Below are positions 14,863 to 21,651 of a DNA stretch of 64,000 nt, piece by piece. Within the stretch, counting starts at the first letter, position 1. Every line of letters begins with the position of its first letter. A model generated the notes under the pieces. It did no database searches and was not told where the DNA came from. It saw only the letters and a program-made list of their open reading frames with translations. Location of the stretch: positions 1-64,000 of IMG/VR virus record IMGVR_UViG_3300022926_001804; one strand, 5' to 3'. Source of the DNA: a virus. The position numbers and the translations under genes were made by a program.

Positions 14863-16718
14863 AATTTCATCAAATCAAAGAAGGCGTAGGTAGAATTGTT
14901 AAAGGTGTTAATACAACACCTGATGTAGGTCCTGACGAAGTTAAAATACAAGCGGCTAAGTTTGGTAATACTGTTGACAAAGATGGACGACCACCTACAC
15001 TAAGCAAAAAAGTTAAAGGTTCCAAAACAAATGTATTGTTTAACTTAGGTATGGTTGAAAGTGTTGAAGAACGCTCGCTTACCAAAAGTGAAAAAAATAA
15101 AAAAGAAAAGATAGTTAAAGGCATGAAAAAAGCCAAAGGCGATTTTAAAGATCGTTATGGCAAAGATGCAAAAGCTGTAATGTATGCTACAGCAACAAAG
15201 ATAGCTAAAAAGAAAAAAAAGAAAAAAACTAACGAAAGCAATATTACTAGAAAAGATCTAAAAGATCAAATTCTGCAAGGTATTAAAGTTGAATTAGAAC
15301 ACACTGACGATCCTAAAATTGCTTTAAAGATCGCTATTGATCATATAAAAGAGGATCCTGCATATTACGATAAATTAAAATTTATTGAAAATAAAGAAGT
15401 AGCGCAACCAAGTGAAATTTATGTTGACATGGATGGTGTGCTTGCAGACTTCTTTGGTAGTTGGAAGAAACTTATTGGAAAAGATTGGCGTCAGATTGAT
15501 GACATTGAACCAGCGTTACAAAAGATACGTGACACAGATGACTTTTGGTTAAAGATACCTCCTACTAAAAATGCAAATAATTTGTTAAGTATTATCAAAC
15601 AAATTAAAGGTAGCTACAATATATTAAGTGCTCCTTTACCTAATGATCCTAATTCAGAACCTCACAAGCGCGAATGGATTGAAAAATATCTAAAAAGTTT
15701 TCCTCCTAATAAAGTTATCATTACACAAGACAAAGCGAAGTATGCAACCCAATCAGACGGTACACCTAATATATTAATTGATGACTTTGGACAAAACGTT
15801 GCTAAATGGGAAGCCGCAGGTGGTGTTGGATTTAAACATAAAGATCATAAGTTTGAAAGAACGGCTCGCAATTTAGCCGCTCATTTAAGACAGCCTGCAA
15901 AAGAAACTTATACAAGAGAAGAACTACCTCAAATTAGTAGAAAAGATTTAAAACACATTTATTATACTGTAGAAACTATTAAAGTTGCAGACATAAAACC
16001 TATCCAAAAAGAACGCATCAAAGAAAATTTTACAAGACAACTTAATCGTGTGCAAAAAGGAAAATACAGTCCAATTATTGTTGACTGTGAAAACAAAATT
16101 ATAAATGGTCATCATAGATATGACATTATTAAAATGTTAGAGATGGAAGAAATAACTGTTTATAAACTTCCTTTGTATGTTGAAAATCTAGTAGAGTTTA
16201 ATAAATTAACTAAAAAAATAGGAGCAGGTGCTCTAGCAGGTGCAATGGCATTAGCACCTATGGGCAAAGCGTTTGCTGGAGATGCTCCTACTGATCCATT
16301 GCCTAACAAGCAGACATCTACTATGGTGCAGAAAGATGTGGGCGGTAAGCAAGATTTATCAAAAATTCAAGCACCAGTAAAAAATGATTTTTGGAAAGTT
16401 ACAATAAACTATAAGGGCAAGGATGTTAATTTAAAACTACCATTTGACGCAGGAACCAATAAAAAACAGATAAAACAATTTGTTGACGATATGATGTCTC
16501 AACAAGGTGTAAAGGATTACGCAGTTAAGGATATCGATACTCTTAATAAGGTTCCTATAGATCAATCCATACTGAAAAAGTTAGTTCAAGAATTAGAAAA
16601 AAGAAACGGAAAACAGAGTATTCCATATCTTGCCGGAATGGCAAAGAGAGCAGGTGCTAAACCAGGTGCAGACAATGCACACGCAACCGCGGCAATGAAG
16701 GCATACTTAGGAAAATGA
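14859..16718 (+). CDS. Multidomain putative internal protein: DUF5661-like, HAD phosphatase, ParB-like
   Basis: A 619-residue mosaic starting MKFHQIKE. After a Lys-rich region (about 75-125, with nine consecutive Lys/Ala/Lys-type residues) come a DUF5661-like helix bundle (about 130-175, KVELEHTDDPKIALKIA), a 5'(3')-deoxyribonucleotidase-like HAD domain (DMDGVLADF from Asp190 or Asp192, to about 345), a ParB/sulfiredoxin-like domain (about 375-440, INGHHRYD near residue 415), an Ala/Gly-rich hydrophobic segment (about 455-475) and a C-terminal Lys-rich domain. Such fusion is unusual; substrates are unknown, but nucleotide dephosphorylation fits the HAD motif. Confidence 0.65.
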   Translation: MKFHQIKEGVGRIVKGVNTTPDVGPDEVKIQAAKFGNTVDKDGRPPTLSKKVKGSKTNVLFNLGMVESVEERSLTKSEKNKKEKIVKGMKKAKGDFKDRYGKDAKAVMYATATKIAKKKKKKKTNESNITRKDLKDQILQGIKVELEHTDDPKIALKIAIDHIKEDPAYYDKLKFIENKEVAQPSEIYVDMDGVLADFFGSWKKLIGKDWRQIDDIEPALQKIRDTDDFWLKIPPTKNANNLLSIIKQIKGSYNILSAPLPNDPNSEPHKREWIEKYLKSFPPNKVIITQDKAKYATQSDGTPNILIDDFGQNVAKWEAAGGVGFKHKDHKFERTARNLAAHLRQPAKETYTREELPQISRKDLKHIYYTVETIKVADIKPIQKERIKENFTRQLNRVQKGKYSPIIVDCENKIINGHHRYDIIKMLEMEEITVYKLPLYVENLVEFNKLTKKIGAGALAGAMALAPMGKAFAGDAPTDPLPNKQTSTMVQKDVGGKQDLSKIQAPVKNDFWKVTINYKGKDVNLKLPFDAGTNKKQIKQFVDDMMSQQGVKDYAVKDIDTLNKVPIDQSILKKLVQELEKRNGKQSIPYLAGMAKRAGAKPGADNAHATAAMKAYLGK

Positions 16719-17176
16719 GAATATTCGAACTAATAGAAAACAACGAAAACTTTGCTAACGCAACAAAACAAGATTTTCTTGCATTTAAAAAATTTGTCAA
16801 AGGTACTACACATTTATTTAAGAATTATAATAATATGTCCGAAGAGGAACAAGACGAGTTGCTTGCAGATCTTGTAAAATTACAATTTGATAGTAATTTA
16901 ATGAATAGTTTTCCTAAGTGGAAAGAGTATGCTATTAAAACCATGAAAAATTTGGATGACGAAAGAATTCAAAAAGTATTTAAACAGGCAGGACTTGTTG
17001 AAAACTTTGCTGACGGTAAGAAAAAAGAAACTATAGAAGAAACTATTCGTAAGCAAGGTGACAAGTATGTTATCTACAGTAAAGACGGTAAAAAGAAACT
17101 TGGCACATACGATAGTCGTAAAGCAGCCGAAAAGCGTCTAGGACAAATAGAGTATTTTAAACATGCTGGTAAGTGA
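16715..17176 (+). CDS. Putative internal protein with C-terminal basic module
   Basis: A 153-residue protein starting MRIFELIE. The first 90 residues are helical and acidic. After GLVENFADGK comes a basic module (about 105-153, YVIYSKDGKKKLGTYDSRKAA and RLGQIEYFKH) that recurs in many T4-like marine phage proteins. It overlaps genes on both sides, and the ENFADGK junction is duplicated in the next gene. Cleavage before the module by a prohead protease is inferred. Confidence 0.65.
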   Translation: MRIFELIENNENFANATKQDFLAFKKFVKGTTHLFKNYNNMSEEEQDELLADLVKLQFDSNLMNSFPKWKEYAIKTMKNLDDERIQKVFKQAGLVENFADGKKKETIEETIRKQGDKYVIYSKDGKKKLGTYDSRKAAEKRLGQIEYFKHAGK

Positions 17177-17202
17177 GATTACAGAAAACTTTGCTGACGG
17201 TA
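17000..17202 (+). repeat. Direct repeat encoding ENFADGK in two adjacent genes
   Basis: The 20-base sequence GAAAACTTTGCTGACGGTAA occurs at 17000-17019 and again at 17183-17202. It encodes the same ENFADGK junction in two successive genes, in each case directly before a basic module, and suggests module duplication or recombination. Confidence 0.6.
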
Positions 17203-17369
17203 AAGTAAAAGGCAAAAGCAGACCAGGACGAGTAAAGAAGTCTGGTGCTAGTTGCAATGGTAGTGTTACAGCATTACGCAAACGTGCTAAAAATGCAAGT
17301 GGTGAAAAGGCTAAAATGTACCACTGGTGCGCCAACATGAAATCAGGTAGAAGCAAAAAAGGTAAATAG
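17163..17369 (+). CDS. Small basic Cys-containing protein, putative internal DNA-binding peptide
   Basis: A 68-residue, very basic protein starting MLVSEITE, then NFADGKVKGKSRPGRVKKSG, ASCNGSVTALRKRAKNASG, and MYHWCANMKSGR near the end. This last segment is strongly conserved in T4-like marine phages in my recollection. Two Cys and the high Lys/Arg content suggest nucleic-acid binding in the head. It starts within the preceding gene. Confidence 0.65.
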   Translation: MLVSEITENFADGKVKGKSRPGRVKKSGASCNGSVTALRKRAKNASGEKAKMYHWCANMKSGRSKKGK

Positions 17370-17373
17370 TATT

Positions 17374-18441
17374 ATGAGATTAAGAGAAATTACATCTAAC
17401 ATTAAACAGCCAATTAACGAATTTGATATTTTAGGCGGATTAAAATGGCTTGGCAGGGCCGCACTAAGTGGGCCAGCAACTGCCGCACAAATTGCGTTAA
17501 CACCTAGTTCTACATCCGCATGGGACACTACTGATGCTCCGGCTATGTTGTATAATAAATTACGTGCAGACGGACGAGATGAAGCAACTGCAAATGCCGC
17601 GGCATTAGAACTTAGAGATAGAATTAGTCGAGGCGATCACACCGCTATTCAAACATACAGAGATGCTACAGGGGACACTGGCCAATTGCCATGGGACTTA
17701 CAAGATTTACAAACTTCAATTGATCAAAGAATTGCATCAGGTGGCGGACGTGGAAACGGTGCCGCTGAACTTGCTCAAAGGCGAGCAGATGCGGCAAATG
17801 GTGTTCCAGGAGCAGGTCCTGCTCCAACAGACAGTCCAAAAGCAGATACTACTGCTCCACAACAGCCATCTACACCTGGTGCAAGTGATTCATCTAATGC
17901 GCCAAGTAGCACAACGGATACTAGACCATCAACTACTGCTCCTAAGACTACTACTGCTCCTAAACAACCAGATGCTGTTCCAACTTCTGTTGCAAATTTG
18001 CCTAATGTTGTTAAAGACGCAGGCGCCGCTCAAGCACTAGCACAATCTAATCCACAAACATCAGCACAATGGGCTGATGGTATTGCAAAAGCAACTGGTG
18101 GTACGCTAGGTGCATCAACTGTACAGTCGTTAGCACAAGGTGCTATGAAATATGCTTTGCCAGCGGCAGCTGTAGTTGCATTGTTATACGGTGGTAAAAA
18201 ATTGCTTGATTATGCAGGTTCTAAAAAGAAAAAAGAATCAATAGGTGAAAATAGCTCTGCTCCAATAGTTGCCGCTAATGTGGCATCTGTTGCTAATCCT
18301 CAACACGCAAAAGGCCATGTTGGAAAAGATAAAAATGGCTTACCAAAGAAAAACTCAAAGAAACAACCTGGTACTAATTTAGTAATAAATGCACTAGATG
18401 ATGACGAGGGCTTCTTTGGCTCCAAGACAATCAAAAGATAA
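17374..18441 (+). CDS. Putative internal protein with Pro/Thr/Ser linker and one TM segment
   Basis: A 355-residue protein starting MRLREITS. Residues 20-140 are Ala-rich and helical; about 145-210 is a low-complexity Pro/Thr/Ser/Ala linker with short repeats of TTAPK type; a hydrophobic segment (about 262-285, YALPAAAVVALLYGGKKLL) could span a membrane; the tail is Lys-rich. This is the one member of the cluster with Ser rather than Glu at position 8, though NEF follows at residues 15-17. A membrane-interacting ejected protein is possible. Confidence 0.6.
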   Translation: MRLREITSNIKQPINEFDILGGLKWLGRAALSGPATAAQIALTPSSTSAWDTTDAPAMLYNKLRADGRDEATANAAALELRDRISRGDHTAIQTYRDATGDTGQLPWDLQDLQTSIDQRIASGGGRGNGAAELAQRRADAANGVPGAGPAPTDSPKADTTAPQQPSTPGASDSSNAPSSTTDTRPSTTAPKTTTAPKQPDAVPTSVANLPNVVKDAGAAQALAQSNPQTSAQWADGIAKATGGTLGASTVQSLAQGAMKYALPAAAVVALLYGGKKLLDYAGSKKKKESIGENSSAPIVAANVASVANPQHAKGHVGKDKNGLPKKNSKKQPGTNLVINALDDDEGFFGSKTIKR

Positions 18442-18444
18442 ATA
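18437..18444 (+). promoter_or_regulatory. T4-late-type promoter box GATAAATA
   Basis: GATAAATA overlaps the stop of the upstream gene, 18 bases before ATG 18462, and supports late expression of the following gene. Confidence 0.5.
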
Positions 18445-18461
18445 CTGTATAGGAAAACACA

Positions 18462-19424
18462 ATGAGAGAAAAACATTTAAAAGAAACTGGTTTAGCCGAT
18501 ATGGCATTTAAGGTTGAACAAGACCACGAAGTTCAAATGGCTCGTGCCGAATTATATAAACTAGCTAAGTATGCAATCAAATTACACGAAATGCTTAAAG
18601 GTGTATCAGAGCAACAAGGTTTAGAAGGTTGGGTGCAAGCTAAGATTACAAAGGCCGCTGACTATGTTTCAAGTGTTTATCATCATATGGATTACGAAAC
18701 TAAGTTTGAAGAAGTAACAGAATCCAATAAATCAATTGTAGAAGGCATCGACTCTCCAATAGTGACGATGACTATTCCAAACACAACTCCTGAGATGGCA
18801 GAAAAAATGGAGAGAATTGCTAACGAAAAGAACATCGAGTTTTCAAAACAAGGAAACACTGTTTTTTTGAAGGGTAAAAGAATTGATATGACAATGCTTA
18901 CAACTAAAATGGCTATTGCTCAGACAAACATACCAATGGTTCCTGTTGAACCAAAGCGTGGCACTCCAGGTAATCCAATCGGCATGTCTAAGGATCAAAT
19001 GGCAGATCCTGCTAATCAAGACCTAATGCAAAAAGCAAGACGTATGGATGCATTAGGTGATAGTGTAAACTATAAAGGTTTTTTAAGCAGTTTATTAGAA
19101 GAAAAAGTAACAAATAAGTTATCTGAAAAAGTAGAAATGTGTCCAAAAGCATGTTGCGGGAAACCTGTAACAGAATGCTCATGTGGACCAGATTGTAAAC
19201 ATTGTGATTGCTACGAAAAGAACAAGGCAATGAAGGAATCTAAAAATAACCTATGTGAAGATTGCGGTAAAGAAAAACTTACCAAAACAGAAATGACAGA
19301 AATTGCTAATCTAGAAGAAGGCAAAAAACACGGCAATAGTAAAGTTTATGACAAATGCTGGAAAGGCTGTCGTAAAGTTGCAGGCAAAAAACGTGGTGAG
19401 CCAGGCTCGTGCAAGTGTGACTAA
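18462..19424 (+). CDS. Putative internal protein with Cys-rich metal-binding-like C-terminus
   Basis: A 320-residue protein starting MREKHLKE. Residues 1-85 are a helical domain (ARAELYKLAKYAIKLHEML, GLEGWVQAKITKAADYV) seen repeatedly in T4-like marine phages. From about residue 225 to the end there are about fifteen Cys in closely spaced pairs (CPKACCGK, CSCGPDCKHCDC, CEDCGKEK, KCWKGCRKV, CKCD), suggesting zinc or other metal binding. NLEEGKKHGNS precedes the last basic module and fits a prohead-protease site. A late-type box precedes the gene. Confidence 0.65.
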   Translation: MREKHLKETGLADMAFKVEQDHEVQMARAELYKLAKYAIKLHEMLKGVSEQQGLEGWVQAKITKAADYVSSVYHHMDYETKFEEVTESNKSIVEGIDSPIVTMTIPNTTPEMAEKMERIANEKNIEFSKQGNTVFLKGKRIDMTMLTTKMAIAQTNIPMVPVEPKRGTPGNPIGMSKDQMADPANQDLMQKARRMDALGDSVNYKGFLSSLLEEKVTNKLSEKVEMCPKACCGKPVTECSCGPDCKHCDCYEKNKAMKESKNNLCEDCGKEKLTKTEMTEIANLEEGKKHGNSKVYDKCWKGCRKVAGKKRGEPGSCKCD

Positions 19425-20054
19425 ATGTCTCAATCATCCATTGGTGGTTACTATCTAGAAGACAGTGCCGAAGATTTTGTTTGGCAAACAATAGATCCAG
19501 ATCATATCTGGGTTATGGATAAACTAATACTTTCACGTAAATTAAAATATAATAGTGGCCCGGTCGGACTTGATGTTCCGCATCCGGGCTTTTATATTGT
19601 ACGTCCTTGTGTTAACATGTTAGGACTAGGACTAGGCGCTCAAAAGGTTTGGATCGAACAACAAACAATACATCTTCCATTAGGACACTTTTGGTGCGAG
19701 TTTTTCGAAGGCGATCATTACAGCATAGATTACTTCAAAGGTAAGCAAATGCTATGTGTACAAGGTAAAAAACCTGAAGATACATTTACAAAGTGGACTG
19801 ATTGGCGCAGAGATGATAAGAAATTTACGTTTCCCACATTACTAAATGAATTAGTTGAACATCATCCTTGGATGAACTGCGAGTTTATAGGTAACAAACT
19901 CATCGAAGTACACCTAAGACGCAACGAAGACTTTGATGGCAACATCAATCATTTCATTCCAGTCTGGAAAGGGCAGGATACTACTCCGCCCAAAGGATAC
20001 ACGTATCGTGAATACCCAGACATCCACGACAGAATTGGTGCTTTTGTTAAATAA
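19425..20054 (+). CDS. Conserved phage protein with ATP-grasp-like C-terminal motif
   Basis: A 209-residue protein that starts one base after the preceding stop. The C-terminal NKLIEVHLRRNEDF resembles the last strand/loop of ATP-grasp enzymes (Ile-Glu-Val-x-x-Arg with downstream Asn/Asp), but no complete ATP-grasp fold can be traced by eye. Trp- and His-rich throughout. Related proteins appear in T4-like cyanophages as hypothetical. A terminator-like hairpin (19558-19593) lies inside it. Confidence 0.6.
   Translation: MSQSSIGGYYLEDSAEDFVWQTIDPDHIWVMDKLILSRKLKYNSGPVGLDVPHPGFYIVRPCVNMLGLGLGAQKVWIEQQTIHLPLGHFWCEFFEGDHYSIDYFKGKQMLCVQGKKPEDTFTKWTDWRRDDKKFTFPTLLNELVEHHPWMNCEFIGNKLIEVHLRRNEDFDGNINHFIPVWKGQDTTPPKGYTYREYPDIHDRIGAFVK
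19558..19593 (+). terminator. Terminator-like hairpin inside a coding sequence
   Basis: GCCCGG (19558-19563) pairs with CCGGGC (19584-19589) and an inner CGGA pairs with TCCG; TTTTA follows immediately. The shape is that of a weak intrinsic terminator lying within the gene, about 500 bases before the 20.06 kb promoter. It might limit read-through between temporal transcription units. Confidence 0.4.
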
Positions 20055-20059
20055 AACGC

Positions 20060-20088
20060 TTGACAAAGCCTAAATAATCATATATAAT
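20060..20088 (+). promoter_or_regulatory. Sigma70-type promoter
   Basis: TTGACA (20060-20065), 17-base spacer, TATAAT (20083-20088): consensus at both boxes. It precedes the dsbA-like gene at 20122, which has an AAGGAG ribosome site, and probably drives a transcript through small membrane genes toward the polymerase. Confidence 0.85.
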
Positions 20089-20121
20089 TAACTTAAATTA
20101 CAACTCAACAAGGAGAAAACT

Positions 20122-20382
20122 ATGAGCGATCGTACCTATGGTGCAGAAGAAAAAGCAAAACTCGAGCGTCTTGTCAATGAAGGCGCAACAGTTCTAAGAG
20201 AAATTGAAGATCTTACAATGGGTCTTAAAGAAACAGTTAAAGCCGTAGCAGAAGAACTAGATATTAAACCAGCACTAATTAACAAAGCTATCAAAGTAGC
20301 ACACAAAGGTGACTGGGATAAAGTAAACGATGAGTTTGAAGATCTTGAAACACTAGTTGTTACTGTTGGGAAAGACAAATAA
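20122..20382 (+). CDS. DsbA-like (T4 late-transcription dsDNA-binding protein) candidate
   Basis: An 86-residue charged helical protein. The pattern LKETVKAVAEELDIKPALINK, AIKVAHKGDWDKV and FEDLETLV parallels that of T4 DsbA (a small dsDNA-binding protein linked to late transcription) in helix order, size and a conserved basic-aromatic turn. The match is by eye and moderate. It is the first gene after a consensus sigma70-type promoter with a strong ribosome site, so it is probably abundant and early. Confidence 0.55.
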   Translation: MSDRTYGAEEKAKLERLVNEGATVLREIEDLTMGLKETVKAVAEELDIKPALINKAIKVAHKGDWDKVNDEFEDLETLVVTVGKDK

Positions 20383-20385
20383 TAA

Positions 20386-20667
20386 GTGGAAAAAATAAAA
20401 GACTTTTGGCTAGATAGTTATACTAGTGATAAAACTGCATTTGCATTTGAACTTGTAAGTTTTATATTTACAGTTGGTGCAAGTATGACACTAGCCTTAA
20501 ATGCCAAAGATCCAAATATGCTTATTGTGTATCCAGGGTTTTTTGTTGGAAGTATAACTCAAGCGTATGCAAGTTATCGTAGAGGAGCGGCATGGGTATT
20601 GCTGTTGACTACTTATTTTGCATGTGTTAACATTTTTGGATTTGGAGTTGCATCACAATGGTGGTAG
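20386..20667 (+). CDS. Small membrane protein, three TM segments, GTG start
   Basis: A 93-residue protein with transmembrane segments at about 20-40, 46-62 and 68-88. The start is GTG at 20386, three bases after the preceding stop; there is no strong ribosome site, so coupling with the upstream gene is likely. No family recognised. It is the first of three tiny membrane-protein genes in a row. Confidence 0.6.
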   Translation: MEKIKDFWLDSYTSDKTAFAFELVSFIFTVGASMTLALNAKDPNMLIVYPGFFVGSITQAYASYRRGAAWVLLLTTYFACVNIFGFGVASQWW

Positions 20668-20759
20668 AAGTTTTAAAACTTTTAGGACTTCTTGTATTAT
20701 TTTATGCTGTTCCTATCGGAGCATTAATAATGTGGAATAATGAGGACCCAAAAAAATGA
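20658..20759 (+). CDS. 33-residue single-TM protein
   Basis: A very short gene overlapping the preceding stop by ten bases and the next start by four (ATGA). The product is one hydrophobic helix (VLKLLGLLVLFYAVPIGALI) followed by a charged tail WNNEDPKK. The tight overlap on both sides and the membrane-like composition support it as real. Confidence 0.5.
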   Translation: MVVEVLKLLGLLVLFYAVPIGALIMWNNEDPKK

Positions 20760-20974
20760 TAGTAAAACCTTACCAGTGGTTAGCTTGGTTCAGTACAGCT
20801 TGTTTGTTAGTTGCCGCTACACTAGCCGCATTTAATATCTATCCTTGGTACATCTTTGCGTTTATTGGCAGTAATAGTCTTTGGGTACTAATAGGTATTC
20901 TATGGAAAGAAAAAAGTTTGATTGTGCTAAACGCAGGACTAACCGCAATTTACATTGCGGGATTGATGTTCTGA
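20756..20974 (+). CDS. Small membrane protein, three TM segments
   Basis: A 72-residue, almost wholly hydrophobic protein with segments at about 8-25, 28-46 and 52-70 and a central charged WKEKS turn. It overlaps the 33-residue gene by four bases. Function unknown. The 74-base gap that follows holds no gene I can see, only a ribosome site before 21049. Confidence 0.6.
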   Translation: MIVKPYQWLAWFSTACLLVAATLAAFNIYPWYIFAFIGSNSLWVLIGILWKEKSLIVLNAGLTAIYIAGLMF

Positions 20975-21048
20975 TAAGTAATAATAACGCCAATAGCAAT
21001 AGCTAGGTAAGTAGATGGTTAAGTTGGCCACAAGCAACGTAGGAAAAA

Positions 21049-21651
21049 ATGAAATTATCGTGTAGTACAATGTACATTTCTCAGCCCGTCGCTATTAGAC
21101 ATGGTGCAATCGGCTTTAGTAAACAATTCCGACAATCTATTATTGAACACTTTCTTAAATTGAAAGAAGAAAGTGAACCTACGCACGAGTCTTGGAAAAC
21201 CGGACACGATATTCATCTTGACCATAACATACTCAATCCATTACTAGACAAAATACACTTATGGTATTGTCATAATGTTGTAGGACCTCGCGGTCCTAAA
21301 TTTATAACTAGTCAAGTTTGGAATAATACTCAACGTTTAAATATTGATGCTGAAGTATGGTTCCAAGAGAGCTTACCTGGGCAAGGTTGCCCACAACATG
21401 AACATGGCACATTAAGCCGTTATAGCTGGGTATATTACTTAGATGTTGGTGAAAGTAATAGTCCACTTACATTTGTTGAAATGAAAGAAACAAAAAACGA
21501 AGTATTTCCGGTTGACGAAATACATCTTCCTGTGTATAATGATATGATAGTTATGTTTCCAAGTAACATACATCATAAAGTTTATCCTGTAAACACAACC
21601 AGGTATATACTAGCAGGAAATATTAACGATATCTCGTATAAGGAGAATTAA
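21049..21651 (+). CDS. 2-oxoglutarate/Fe(II)-dependent oxygenase-like protein
   Basis: A 200-residue protein with the iron and cosubstrate ligands of the 2OG oxygenase fold: CPQHEHGTLSRYSWVYYLD (HxH/D-type pair, about residue 120), a distal His in NIHHKVYP (about 179) and an Arg in TTRYILAGN (about 187). The substrate is unknown; such genes are frequent in T4-like marine phages. It ends in the TAA that overlaps the ribosome-site-to-start region of DNA polymerase. Confidence 0.7.
   Translation: MKLSCSTMYISQPVAIRHGAIGFSKQFRQSIIEHFLKLKEESEPTHESWKTGHDIHLDHNILNPLLDKIHLWYCHNVVGPRGPKFITSQVWNNTQRLNIDAEVWFQESLPGQGCPQHEHGTLSRYSWVYYLDVGESNSPLTFVEMKETKNEVFPVDEIHLPVYNDMIVMFPSNIHHKVYPVNTTRYILAGNINDISYKEN

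Noticed and set aside
17663-18040. 125-residue Leu/Gln-rich ORF overlapping the 17.4 kb gene
   Set aside because: Low-complexity composition produced by the Pro/Thr/Ser linker read in another frame; no ribosome site.
20975-21048. A tRNA gene in the 74-base gap
   Set aside because: No acceptor stem, T-arm GTTC or anticodon stem can be drawn; the gap mainly carries a ribosome site for the next gene.
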